Source: RPQJ01 sp963732375
GTDB lineage: Bacteria; Pseudomonadota; Gammaproteobacteria; Steroidobacterales; Steroidobacteraceae
Reading direction: 5' to 3'
DNA: 64,000 nt
NCBI GenBank assembly: GCA_963732375.1
Contig: CAVSZE010000003.1
Span: 248,001 to 312,000, forward strand
The translations under genes were made by a program, and so were the position numbers. This document shows, in pieces, positions 9,605 through 17,810 of this stretch; position 1 is the stretch's first letter, and each line of letters begins with the position of its first letter. The notes below the pieces were generated by a model, which saw nothing but the letters and a program-made list of their open reading frames with translations, was not told where the DNA came from and searched no databases.

Positions 9605-9695
9605 CGCTCCATGCGACGGTTTTTGCACATTCCTGTCTTGCGCCACGCGTATGCTCACGCGAACCACAAACGACCGCAGCCAGGGGAGAGCAGTC

Positions 9696-10811
9696 ATGCG
9701 CATCGGCGTGCCGAAAGAAATCAAGGTCCACGAATATCGCGTCGGCCTGATACCGGCAGCGGTCCGCGAACTCGTCGAGTCGGGCCATGAAGTGACCGTG
9801 CAGACCGGTGCCGCGGCAGGCATCGGTTTCTCCGATGCGGACTACCAGCGCGTCGGCGCAAAGATCGCCGCAACGGCCGAGGAAATCTTCGCCAGCGCGG
9901 AAATGATCGTGAAGGTTAAGGAGCCGCAGCCGCAGGAATGCGCGCAGCTCCGGCCCGGGCAAGTGCTCTACACCTACCTGCACCTCGCGCCGGATCCGGG
10001 ACAGACAGCGGCGCTGGTGAAATCCGGCGCGACATGTATCGCCTACGAGACGGTGACGGCCCCCGATGGCTCGCTGCCGCTGTTGACGCCGATGAGCGAG
10101 GTCGCAGGCCGCATGTCGGTGCAGGTCGGTGCGTACTGCCTGCAGAAGGCCAACGGCGGTCGCGGCATCCTGCTCGGCGGCGTGCCCGGCGTTGCGCCGG
10201 CCAAGGTCGTGATTCTGGGCGGCGGCGTCTCGGGCACGCACGCGGCCGAGATGGCGGTGGGCCTGCGCGCCGACGTCACGGTCCTCGATCGCTCGATGAA
10301 GCGGCTGCGGGAGTTGTCGTCCATATTCGGGCCCTCGCTGCGGACCGAGTATTCCACACAGGAACACATCGACTCGCTGGTCATCGACGCGGACCTCGTC
10401 ATCGGCGCGGTGCTGATCGCAGGCGCAGCGGCACCGAGGCTGGTCACGCGCGACATGGTCCGCCGCATGAAGCCTGGCGCGGTGCTGGTGGACATCTCGA
10501 TCGACCAGGGCGGATGTTTCGAGACCAGCAAGGCCACGACGCACGCCGATCCGACCTACGTGGTCGACGGCGTCATCCACTACTGCGTGGCGAACATGCC
10601 GGGCGCCGTGCCGCGCACGTCGACGTTCGCGTTGAACAATGCCACCCTGCCGTTCGCCCGCAAGCTGGCTGACCTGGGCTGGAAGGAAGCCATGAGGGCC
10701 GATCCGCACCTCGCCAACGGCTTGAACGTGCATGCAGGGCACATCACCAACGAGGCGGTGGCACGCGACCTCGGCTACGAATACCGACCGGTGGCTGAAT
10801 TCCTGAAGTAA
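9696..10811 (+). CDS. ald: Alanine dehydrogenase
   Basis: It catalyses NAD-dependent interconversion of L-alanine with pyruvate and ammonium. The ATG at 9696 follows AGGGGAGAG; the frame extends upstream but the family always begins 'MRIGVPKEIK', as here. The length of 371 residues is normal. Visible signatures are 'VKVKEPQ' (substrate-binding Lys near 74), 'YTYLHLAPD' (catalytic His near 95), the NAD-binding 'VILGGGVSGTHAAEMA' (about 170-186), 'DISIDQGGCFETS' and 'YCVANMPGAVPRTST' (about 296-310). A strong terminator follows. The divergent Lrp gene suggests induction by alanine, with alanine used as carbon and nitrogen source. Confidence 0.97.
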   Translation: MRIGVPKEIKVHEYRVGLIPAAVRELVESGHEVTVQTGAAAGIGFSDADYQRVGAKIAATAEEIFASAEMIVKVKEPQPQECAQLRPGQVLYTYLHLAPDPGQTAALVKSGATCIAYETVTAPDGSLPLLTPMSEVAGRMSVQVGAYCLQKANGGRGILLGGVPGVAPAKVVILGGGVSGTHAAEMAVGLRADVTVLDRSMKRLRELSSIFGPSLRTEYSTQEHIDSLVIDADLVIGAVLIAGAAAPRLVTRDMVRRMKPGAVLVDISIDQGGCFETSKATTHADPTYVVDGVIHYCVANMPGAVPRTSTFALNNATLPFARKLADLGWKEAMRADPHLANGLNVHAGHITNEAVARDLGYEYRPVAEFLK

Positions 10812-10877
10812 CCCGGCGCCCTGGCCACCGGGTGCTTCGCTCCCGGTCCGCCCGACTGTCACTGCACTACGAACCCC

Positions 10878-10905
10878 GCCCCCGCCTCGCGCGGGGGCTT
10901 TTTTT
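10878..10905 (+). terminator. Rho-independent terminator after ald
   Basis: A perfect 8-bp stem GCCCCCGC / GCGGGGGC with a CTCGC loop is followed by seven T residues, 67 bases after the ald stop. Confidence 0.93.
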
Positions 10906-10988
10906 CGCGCGCGGCCTCTTGCCGCGGAGGGCAGTCCCGGCGGACTATCCGAGACCCCTGCTCCGCGATACCTCCCGAGGGACGGCTA

Positions 10989-11825
10989 ATGCAGCGCCCA
11001 AGCCTGTCATTCCGCAATCGCACCGTGCTCGTCACCGGCGCCTCGAGCGGCATCGGCCGCGAAGCAGCGCTGGCCTTTGCCGCGGCCGGATCCAACGTCG
11101 TGCTCGTCGCACGCCGCGCCAAGGCACTGGCCGGGGTCGCCGCCCGCGCCAGGAAATCAGGTGCCAGCGTGCTGGTCGCGCCGGCCGACGTCAGCAAACC
11201 GGCGGAGGTCGCGGCTTGCTTCGCCAAGGCGGTGAAACGTTTCGGCCGGGTGGACATCGTGGTCAACAACGCCGGCGTGCTGATTCCGTCCGAAGTCGTC
11301 TCGATGAAGGGCGCCGACCTGCAGGCGATGCTCGACGTGAACCTGTTCGGCGCACTGCACGTGATGCAGCAGGCGGTGACGCTGATGCGCGAGCAGGGCC
11401 GCGGCCACATCGTAAACGTCGCCTCGCTCGCGGGGCGGCGCGGTTTCTCGCCGCTCGGTGGCTATTGCGCCAGCAAGTTCGGGCTGATCGGATTGACCGA
11501 GGCGTTGCGCACGGAACTCGTCGGCGAACGAATCCACGTCTCGATCGTGCTGCCCGGCGTCGTGGATACCGCGATGGCGTCGGCCTTCAACGAGTCGCCG
11601 GGAGCGGGAGCCATGTGGCCCCAGGCACTGAACATGCCGCCATCCTGGGTGGTCTGGTCGATCTTCCTGGCGATACGCTTCAGGCTGGCCGAGATCGCCG
11701 TGCCGCCGGGAGGAGCGTTGCTCGAGAAGCTGGCTTCGCTGGCGCCGGGCACGACTGACACACTGCTGCGCTGGGCGACCGACGCCGCGAAACGCGTGCG
11801 CAGTTCCGCAGGGCCGGGGAAATAG
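10989..11825 (+). CDS. SDR family NAD(P)-dependent oxidoreductase
   Basis: A classical short-chain dehydrogenase of 278 residues. The cofactor loop is 'TGASSGIG' (16-23), the structural 'NNAGV' lies near residue 93, and the active site is 'YCASKFG' with Tyr159 and Lys163; 'PGVVDTAM' follows. After the core, an extra hydrophobic C-terminal part (about 215-245, 'SWVVWSIFLAIRFRLAEIAVPPGG') is typical of membrane-associated SDRs acting on lipids or sterols. GAGGGA precedes the ATG. The crotonase gene starts 16 bases after the stop, so the two are probably co-transcribed in fatty-acid or related metabolism. Substrate not determined. Confidence 0.92.
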   Translation: MQRPSLSFRNRTVLVTGASSGIGREAALAFAAAGSNVVLVARRAKALAGVAARARKSGASVLVAPADVSKPAEVAACFAKAVKRFGRVDIVVNNAGVLIPSEVVSMKGADLQAMLDVNLFGALHVMQQAVTLMREQGRGHIVNVASLAGRRGFSPLGGYCASKFGLIGLTEALRTELVGERIHVSIVLPGVVDTAMASAFNESPGAGAMWPQALNMPPSWVVWSIFLAIRFRLAEIAVPPGGALLEKLASLAPGTTDTLLRWATDAAKRVRSSAGPGK

Positions 11826-11841
11826 CTGCAAGGGGTACGAA

Positions 11842-12672
11842 GTGGAATACGAGAACCTTTCGATCGAGCGCACGGGCGGCGTCGCTACGTTGTGGCTGGA
11901 CCGGCCCGAGAAGTTGAATGCGTTGAACCGCGCGCTGTGGACGGCGATCCCCGCGGCCGTCGCGGACCTGGACACTGATCCGGAAGTGAGGGTCATCGTG
12001 CTCGCGGGCCGTGGCAAGGCTTTCTGCGCCGGAATCGACCTCGTCGACCACGCGCCGGCCATGGCCGGTGGCGGCTCACTGTCGGGTCGCGGGGATTCCG
12101 CGGTCGGCAGGCGGCGTGCACTGCTCGACGACGTCGGTCGCTACCAGCACACCTGCAGCAGCTTCGCGAATGCCACGAAGCCGGTCATCGCGGCCGTGCA
12201 CGGACCATGCATCGGCGCCGGCATGGACCTGATAACGGCATGCGACATCCGCCTCGCGTCGACGGACGCAACGTTCTCGGTGCGCGAGACCCGCATTGCG
12301 ATGGTCGCCGACGTAGGCTCGCTGCAACGCCTGCCGCGAATCGTCGGCGACGGCCACGCCCGCGAACTCATATTCACCGGACGGGACATCGACTCGACCC
12401 GTGCGCTCGCCATCGGGCTCGTGAACGAAGTGCTGCCGGACGCAGCCGGAGTACAGGCTCGCGCAATGGCACTGGCGCAGGAAATCGCTGCGAACTCACC
12501 GCTCGCCGTGCAGGGCTCGAAACAGGTGCTCAACCAGGCCACGCGCCGCGAGGTTCAGGCAGGCCTCGACTACGTCGCGCTCTGGAACGCCGCTTTCCTG
12601 CACTCCGACGACCTGACCGAGGCGATGACGGCGTTCATGCAGCGACGCAAACCCGATTTCCACGGGAAATAG
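11842..12672 (+). CDS. Crotonase family protein, delta3,5-delta2,4-dienoyl-CoA isomerase-like
   Basis: The 276-residue protein starts with GTG after AAGGGG. It has the crotonase core: 'GRGKAFCAGIDL' (oxyanion hole), 'HGPCIGAGMDLITACDIRLAS' (second oxyanion loop) and 'VRETRIAMVADVGSLQRLPRIVG'. The Glu and Asp in that last segment match the catalytic acid pair of dienoyl-CoA isomerases (ECH1), which shift double bonds during beta-oxidation of unsaturated fatty acids. It is convergent with fadD, and its last codons (HGK, stop) lie inside a 50-bp inverted-repeat arm. The isomerase role is inferred from the acid pair; a hydratase role is possible. Confidence 0.9.
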   Translation: MEYENLSIERTGGVATLWLDRPEKLNALNRALWTAIPAAVADLDTDPEVRVIVLAGRGKAFCAGIDLVDHAPAMAGGGSLSGRGDSAVGRRRALLDDVGRYQHTCSSFANATKPVIAAVHGPCIGAGMDLITACDIRLASTDATFSVRETRIAMVADVGSLQRLPRIVGDGHARELIFTGRDIDSTRALAIGLVNEVLPDAAGVQARAMALAQEIAANSPLAVQGSKQVLNQATRREVQAGLDYVALWNAAFLHSDDLTEAMTAFMQRRKPDFHGK

Positions 12673-12798
12673 GGGACATTCTCTTTTTCGGAGGGGGACA
12701 TTCTCCTTTTTCCGCTATTTAGAACTCAGGCGCCACGCATCTGCTTTCGAAAAAGGAGAATGTCCCCCTCCGAAAAAGAGAATGTCCCCTATTTCCCG
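12663..12798. repeat. Perfect 50-bp inverted repeat between convergent genes (REP/BIME-like)
   Basis: Bases 12663-12712 are exactly complementary to 12749-12798, with a 36-base centre. Each arm holds two tandem copies of the unit GGGGACATTCTC-TTTTTC (second copy GGGGACATTCTCCTTTTTC). The arms run into both flanking genes, so the stop codons and last codons of the crotonase (left) and FadD (right) are part of the repeat. A related hairpin lies at 21341-21385. On RNA from either strand the arms would form a very long hairpin that could end transcription. No transposase is adjacent. Confidence 0.95.
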
Positions 12799-14468
12799 CG
12801 GAGTTCCCGGCGCAGTATTTTGCCGACGTTCGACTTCGGCAACTCGTCGCGGAACACGATGTACTTCGGCTTCTTGTAGCCGGTGAGTTGCTGCCGGCAG
12901 AAATCCGCGACCTCCGCCTCGGTCAGCGACGGGTCCTTGCGCACGATGAATACCTTGACCGCCTCGCCCGCGCGCTCGTCCGGCACCCCGATCGCCGCGC
13001 ACTCGAGCACCTTGGGGTGCGTCGCGACCACTGACTCGATTTCGTTCGGGTACACGTTGAAGCCCGAGACAATGATCATGTCCTTCTTGCGGTCCACGAT
13101 GCGGGTGTAGCCGCGCTCGTCCATGATCCCGATGTCGCCCGACTTGAAGAAGCCGTCCGGCGTCATGACCCTCGCCGTCTCTTCGGGGAGCTGCCAGTAG
13201 CCCGCCATCACCTGTGGCCCACGAATCGCGATCTCGCCCGCCTGTCCGAGCGGCACGGGCTCGCCGGCATCGTCCAGGATGGCAATCTCGGTACTCGACA
13301 CCGGCAGGCCGATGGTCCCGCTGTATTCGGTACTGGTCGCCGGATTGCTGGTCGCGATCGGCGAAGTCTCGGAGAGGCCGTACCCCTCGATGATCGGCAC
13401 ACCGGTGAGTGCAAGCCATTTGTCCGACACGACTTTCTGCACCGCCATGCCGCCGCCGTTCGCAATGCGCAGGCTCGAGAAATCGAGCTTACGAAACTCC
13501 GCGTCTTCCGCGAGGCTGTTGTAGAGCGTGTTGACGCCCGGGATCACGTTGAAACGGTACTTGCCGAGGTCGCGCACGAAGCCAGCCATGTCGCGCGGAT
13601 TCGCGATCAACACGTTCATTGCGCCGAGCCGCATGCCGCCCAGGCAGTTAACGGTAAGCGCGAAAACGTGATACAGAGGCAACGCGCAGACGTAGACCAT
13701 CTGCTCGGGCACCGGGCCGCGGCTGGTGTCGGACAGCGCCGGCTTGACCCAGGCCTCGAGCTGCAGAACGTTGGCCACCAGGTTCCGGTGCGTCAACGTC
13801 GCACCTTTCGATACTCCGGTCGTGCCGCCCGTGTACTGCAGGAACGCCACGTCCGTGGGACCCAACTCCACCGGCGCGAGTCGCCGCCGCGCACCTTCCG
13901 CCAGTGCGTCGGAGAATCGCACGTGGCCGGGCAGCTCGAATGCCGGCACCGCCTTCTTCACGCGTCGCACGACGAAGTTGGCAATCAGGCCTTTCGGGAA
14001 GCCGAGCATGTCGCCCACCGCGGCGACGACCACGTGCTTCACCGCAGTACGGGCAATCACCTGCTGCAGCGTCGTGCAGAAATTCTCCAGGATGACGATC
14101 GCCTCGGCACCCGAGTCCTTCAGCTGGTGCTCCAGCTCGCGCGGCGTGTAGAGCGGATTCACGTTCACGACCACGTAGCCCGCGCGCAGGATTGCCGCCA
14201 CCGCGATCGGGTACTGCACGACGTTCGGCATCATGATGGCGACACGTGTGCCGCGCGCCAGGCCGCGAGACTGCAGCCACGCTCCGAGCGCCGCAGAGTG
14301 TCGGTCAATTTCTTCGAAGGTGAAGTACCGGTCCGCGAATGCATACGCGGCGCGCTTCGCGTAGCGGTCGAACGCCTCGCCCATCAGCTCGACCAGCGAG
14401 GAATACTGCGTCACGTCCACGTCCGCCGGCACACCCGGCGGGTAGTACTTCAGCCAGAAACGCTCCAT
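12789..14468 (-). CDS. fadD: Long-chain fatty acid-CoA ligase
   Basis: This 559-residue AMP-forming ligase activates fatty acids to acyl-CoA at the inner face of the membrane. Motifs in order are the P-loop 'YTGGTTGVSKG' (212-222), 'PLYHVFALT', the A5 motif 'EGYGLSETSP', 'GFFKSGDIGIMDERGY' (A7), 'RKKDMIIVSGFNVYPNEIE' region (A8, fatty acyl-CoA synthetase signature) and the C-terminal Lys in 'KSNVGKILRREL'. The start 'MERFWLKYYPPGVP' and GGGAGAGG ribosome site fit FadD exactly. It is convergent with the crotonase and SDR genes, suggesting one fatty-acid degradation neighbourhood. Its last codons lie in the inverted repeat. Confidence 0.96.
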   Translation of the reverse strand: MERFWLKYYPPGVPADVDVTQYSSLVELMGEAFDRYAKRAAYAFADRYFTFEEIDRHSAALGAWLQSRGLARGTRVAIMMPNVVQYPIAVAAILRAGYVVVNVNPLYTPRELEHQLKDSGAEAIVILENFCTTLQQVIARTAVKHVVVAAVGDMLGFPKGLIANFVVRRVKKAVPAFELPGHVRFSDALAEGARRRLAPVELGPTDVAFLQYTGGTTGVSKGATLTHRNLVANVLQLEAWVKPALSDTSRGPVPEQMVYVCALPLYHVFALTVNCLGGMRLGAMNVLIANPRDMAGFVRDLGKYRFNVIPGVNTLYNSLAEDAEFRKLDFSSLRIANGGGMAVQKVVSDKWLALTGVPIIEGYGLSETSPIATSNPATSTEYSGTIGLPVSSTEIAILDDAGEPVPLGQAGEIAIRGPQVMAGYWQLPEETARVMTPDGFFKSGDIGIMDERGYTRIVDRKKDMIIVSGFNVYPNEIESVVATHPKVLECAAIGVPDERAGEAVKVFIVRKDPSLTEAEVADFCRQQLTGYKKPKYIVFRDELPKSNVGKILRRELRGK

Positions 14469-14526
14469 ATACCTCTCCCTTTAATTCACCATCCGGCGAC
14501 CTTCATCGGCCACCCCGCCGCTGCTT

Positions 14527-15471
14527 TCACGGCTGCGGCCGCACCGGGATCGGCACGTTGCAGAGTTCGATGTGCCCTGCCGGAACCTTATACCAGTCGT
14601 CCTGCCTGTTTCGACGGCTCTCGACCAGCGCCTCGAATGTCGGCGTGTCCGTGCGCATGACCTCGAGCCGGGCCCGCTCCGCCGCGGGAACGTCAGCAGC
14701 AAGCCTCACCCCCTGGATCGGCACGTATTGCTCGGGCTTCTCATAGAAGCCCAGCGGCCCGGTGCCGCGCGGCAGCGTCGAGAGCAGCTCCATTCCCTGC
14801 ACCACCCGGCCAACGAGTGCGATGTTGCGGTCGAGCTGGCGCGGTGCATTGCCGATGACGACATACAGCTCGGCCCCATTGCCGCTGTCCATCTCATTGC
14901 TCCGGCCCGCCCCGACCATGCCGTAGCAGTGCGCCAGCCACGCCTGTTTCGTCGCCGGGTCGCCGCCGACCGGGAAGCCATGCGAGAAGCCGGCTGCGGG
15001 TGCATAACCGTCCACGTCAGGCAACCGCGTGAACGGCAGCGCGGGTGTCCAGGCCACGGTGAACTCCGGCGGCAGTGTCGAGCTCGCCTTTCCCAGGCTG
15101 CGCTTGCCGTCCGGGTCGCCCCACTGGACCACGAAGTTGTCCTGCGAACGGATGATCGCAAGGCCGTCGAAGTAGCCGCCTCTCACCAGCGCCCGTATGT
15201 TCGCTGCATGCAGCGGTACGAAATCCGGTGCGAGTTCGATGACGACCCGGCCCGACTCCAGCTGCAGATACAGCGTGTCCTCGGGGTCCAGCTGCCTCCA
15301 GTCAGACGGCTTCGAGGCCTCGAGGATCTCGCCCATCGTGCGGGGCCTTGCTGCCTCCGCGCCCAGCGCATGACCGCCGGGCACGGCCAGGGCAAGCGCC
15401 AGTAGACAACCCCCGCCAAGCTGCCGCAGTCCAGTGGTACCCAGCAACGGTTCTCGCTTCGTCACGGTCAT
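14527..15471 (-). CDS. Cyclophilin-type peptidyl-prolyl cis-trans isomerase, exported
   Basis: The 314-residue product has a signal peptide (about 18-38, 'GGCLLALALAVPGGHALGAEA') and a cyclophilin-like domain: 'LESGRVVIELAPDFVPLHAANIRALVRGGYFDGLAIIRSQDNFVVQWGDP' region (about 72-121), with a later 'GRVVQGMELLSTLPRG'. The Arg of the 'F.R' catalytic pattern is present ('IIRSQDNFVVQWGD'). Long insertions between the strands make it about 100 residues longer than simple PpiA. It probably helps fold proteins in the periplasm. It lies 58 bases from the FadD start, in the same orientation, and may share a transcript. Confidence 0.88.
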   Translation of the reverse strand: MTVTKREPLLGTTGLRQLGGGCLLALALAVPGGHALGAEAARPRTMGEILEASKPSDWRQLDPEDTLYLQLESGRVVIELAPDFVPLHAANIRALVRGGYFDGLAIIRSQDNFVVQWGDPDGKRSLGKASSTLPPEFTVAWTPALPFTRLPDVDGYAPAAGFSHGFPVGGDPATKQAWLAHCYGMVGAGRSNEMDSGNGAELYVVIGNAPRQLDRNIALVGRVVQGMELLSTLPRGTGPLGFYEKPEQYVPIQGVRLAADVPAAERARLEVMRTDTPTFEALVESRRNRQDDWYKVPAGHIELCNVPIPVRPQP

Positions 15472-15645
15472 GTTTGCCGCCCGCCCGCCAGAGATGCGCC
15501 AATGTTAGCCGCTTCGCAGGTCGGCCTGTGAACGAGTCCACAATTCCTCAGTCCTCCGGGGCGCATGCACGGCCTGCCTGGACCAGATCAGGTTAGATTT
15601 GCTGCCGTCGGCAAGTCACGCCGCAATACGCGAGAAGAGCAGGCT

Positions 15646-16161
15646 GTGAGTAATCGAGAAACGAAGGTGCCGGTTGACCCCTGGAGGGACGCGCCGCCGG
15701 TATGCCGCGTCTACTCCGGGTATGCCCCATTCAGGAAACTGCTCGAGGCTTATCTCGGCGGCTCTGTGAAGCTCACGGATTCACCCGAGCGCGGCGTGCG
15801 CGAAGGGCTGCTGGTGGACTGCACTGAATCGATGGATACGCTGACGGTCGCGACCCAGAAGTTTCCGAATCATCCGATCATCGCCGTGCTGAGCGAAACC
15901 GAACCCGTGGGCGCGATGGAGGCATTGGCCCGCGGGGCCGACGGCGTCATCGCGCTCCGCGATCCGCCGACGATGTGGCGCGAATGCCTGAACGTCGTCC
16001 TCGGGGGCGGTCGGTGGCTCGGCGGCCCTGGCCTCGATGTGCAACTCGAGGACAAGGAAAGCAGCTACGACATCGCGACCGGCAAGCGTCACAACGGTGA
16101 CGTCACGCTGCGGACCAAGCTCTTCGTCCGGGACCGACTGGCCGACAAGCCCGGAGAGTGA
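15646..16161 (+). CDS. Degenerate receiver-domain protein without output domain
   Basis: GTG at 15646 with AGCAGG upstream is preferred; the open frame before it shows no conserved features. The 171 residues fold-match a response-regulator receiver: 'GLLVDCTES' holds an Asp in the phosphoacceptor position, 'HPIIAVLSET' the switch Ser, and 'GADGVIAL' the beta-5 region. However, the N-terminal acidic pair is missing ('CRVYSGYAPFRKLL') and the conserved Lys is replaced by Arg-Asp ('ALRDPP'). No helix-turn-helix follows; the last 50 residues are hydrophilic. It may be a phosphorylation-independent pseudo-receiver or a remnant of a LuxR/NarL-type regulator. Family call is by pattern only. Confidence 0.6.
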   Translation: MSNRETKVPVDPWRDAPPVCRVYSGYAPFRKLLEAYLGGSVKLTDSPERGVREGLLVDCTESMDTLTVATQKFPNHPIIAVLSETEPVGAMEALARGADGVIALRDPPTMWRECLNVVLGGGRWLGGPGLDVQLEDKESSYDIATGKRHNGDVTLRTKLFVRDRLADKPGE

Positions 16162-16197
16162 TCCCGGCCGGCCCGTCGCACCCGCCGGGATGAACGA

Positions 16198-17001
16198 TCA
16201 GCGCGTGCCGAACCTGGGCGCGCGCTTCTCGCGAAACGCCGTCACCCCCTCGACGAAATCGGCGCTGTCCCCGAGCCGCGCCTGCATCGCCGCCTCGGCC
16301 TCGAGCTGGTCCGGCAGGCTGGAGCGGACTGCCGACGCCATCAGGCTCCGCACGCCGATGAACGCGTCGCGGGGCCCGGCCGCCAGTTCCCTCGCCACCT
16401 GCATCGAGCGCTCGGCAAGGTCGGCGTCGTCCACGCATTCCGCAATCAGCCCTATCCGCTCGGCCTCCTCCGCCCCGATCACCCTGCCCGTAAGCGCCAG
16501 CGCGCGGGCGCGCGCCTCGCCTATGCGCCGGGCGAGGAAATGCGTTGCGCCCATGTCGGGCACCAGGCCGAGCTTTGGCGCGAAAACGAAGGCCAGGCTG
16601 GCCGAGCGCGCGGCAACGGTGATGTCGCCCATCAATGCGAGCGATGCCCCGGCGCCGGCCGACACGCCGTTCAGCGCGACCACCAGTGGCACCGGCAGCC
16701 TGCAGAACATCAGCGCCACCGGGTTGTAGTACTCACGCAGCCTCGAGGCCATGAACTGTCCCGTGGACTGACCGGCTGCCGGGATCCCGTCCGGGTCCGT
16801 CAAATCGGCACCCGCGCAGAAGCCCCGCCCGGACCCAGTCAGCAGCACCGCCCGCAGGCTTCGATCGCGCTGGATCGCCTCGAGGCAGGACTTGAGATCC
16901 TTCAACAACCCGAGCGACAGGCTGTTCAACTTCTGGGGGCGGTTGAGCGTGACGACCAGGATCGTGTCCCTGCGCTCGCAGGTAAGGTTCTGGAATTCCA
17001 T
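16198..17001 (-). CDS. Enoyl-CoA hydratase/isomerase family protein, PaaG-like
   Basis: The start at 17001 gives 267 residues, the family norm; the frame continues upstream without homologous sequence. The crotonase core is present: 'GSGRGFCAGADL' (oxyanion hole), 'LNGVSAGAGASLALMGDITVA' and 'PKLGLVPDMGATHFLARRIG', where the Asp occupies the place of the catalytic acid of PaaG (ring-1,2-epoxyphenylacetyl-CoA isomerase). A hydratase-type Glu pair is not obvious, so isomerase chemistry is more likely. No other phenylacetate genes are nearby, which leaves the substrate open. It is divergent from the DUF1840 gene, 70 bases away. Confidence 0.9.
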   Translation of the reverse strand: MEFQNLTCERRDTILVVTLNRPQKLNSLSLGLLKDLKSCLEAIQRDRSLRAVLLTGSGRGFCAGADLTDPDGIPAAGQSTGQFMASRLREYYNPVALMFCRLPVPLVVALNGVSAGAGASLALMGDITVAARSASLAFVFAPKLGLVPDMGATHFLARRIGEARARALALTGRVIGAEEAERIGLIAECVDDADLAERSMQVARELAAGPRDAFIGVRSLMASAVRSSLPDQLEAEAAMQARLGDSADFVEGVTAFREKRAPRFGTR

Positions 17002-17071
17002 CCGGTACGGCCTCTGGTTCAGGTGCAACCGGCGTATGATCGCATTTTCCAATGCATGCGGAATCCGGCCG

Positions 17072-17398
17072 ATGATCGTCAAGTTTTCCACGAGATACGG
17101 GCAGTTGACGATGCACGGCGATGCCGCGCTCGCGCTGCTGCGTGCGATGGGACACACGGGCACGGTGCCAGGGGCAATTCTCGCCGCGGATCTGCCGGAG
17201 GCGCTGGTGCGGCTCGAGCGCGTAATCGAGGTCTCCGGGGATTCGAACCCCACTCCAGTGCCCGAGGCAAGCGACGAAGACGATGATGAAACCGAACGCG
17301 AGCCCCCGGTCACGCTGCGCAAGCGCGCACTGCCGCTGCAGGACATGCTGCGTTCGGCAATCGCGAGCGAGTCGGACCTGATGTGGGAGCGTGCGTGA
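17072..17398 (+). CDS. DUF1840 family protein
   Basis: A 108-residue protein starting 'MIVKFSTRYGQLTMHGDAAL' and ending 'PLQDMLRSAIASESDLMWER', both ends diagnostic of DUF1840. In between are a helical part (15-55) and an acidic linker ('SDEDDDETERE'). The frame is open upstream, but the family always begins at this Met. No clear Shine-Dalgarno site is visible. The stop overlaps the GTG of the following membrane protein gene. The family function is unknown; it is cytoplasmic by composition. Confidence 0.88.
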   Translation: MIVKFSTRYGQLTMHGDAALALLRAMGHTGTVPGAILAADLPEALVRLERVIEVSGDSNPTPVPEASDEDDDETEREPPVTLRKRALPLQDMLRSAIASESDLMWERA

Positions 17399-17754
17399 CG
17401 GCACCGGTGGCGGGTCGGGTGGTCCGTTTCGTGCTGCCGGCATTGGCGTCGCTGCTGCTGGCCGCGCATTTCTTTCGTGCCGGGGTGTATCCGCTGGCCG
17501 GGGCCATGATCGCGCTGGCCGGGCTCACGTTCGTCCCGCGGCCCTGGGCCGGCCGGACATTCGGACTGGTGCTGCTCCTTGGCGCGGTCGAGTGGCTGCG
17601 CACGGCGTGGAGCTTCGCCTCGCTGCGCCACTCGATGGGCCTGCCATTCGGGCGGCTGCTGGCCATCCTGGGAGCGGTGGCCCTGTTCACGCTGGTTTCC
17701 GCATACGTGGCCTGGCATGGCGCCAAGGCCGGGGCCTGCGGCAAGAGCGATTGA
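17395..17754 (+). CDS. Small four-helix membrane protein, unknown function
   Basis: GTG in a GTGA overlap with the DUF1840 stop gives 119 residues. Four hydrophobic segments are visible (about 11-25, 32-46, 52-66 and 86-105), so it is an inner-membrane protein. No motif or family is recognised. Coupling suggests that it works with, or is simply co-produced with, the DUF1840 protein. An in-frame GTG 12 bases upstream is a possible alternative start. Confidence 0.7.
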   Translation: MTAPVAGRVVRFVLPALASLLLAAHFFRAGVYPLAGAMIALAGLTFVPRPWAGRTFGLVLLLGAVEWLRTAWSFASLRHSMGLPFGRLLAILGAVALFTLVSAYVAWHGAKAGACGKSD

Positions 17755-17810
17755 TTGTGCGACGCTGGCCGGGCAGCATCCCCGATCGAAATTTGAAAGG
17801 AGCCGTATCG

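Noticed and set aside
12663..12798. Inverted repeat as the ends of an insertion sequence
   Set aside because: The 36-base interior contains no transposase and there are no target duplications. The repeat is better explained as a palindromic REP-like element.
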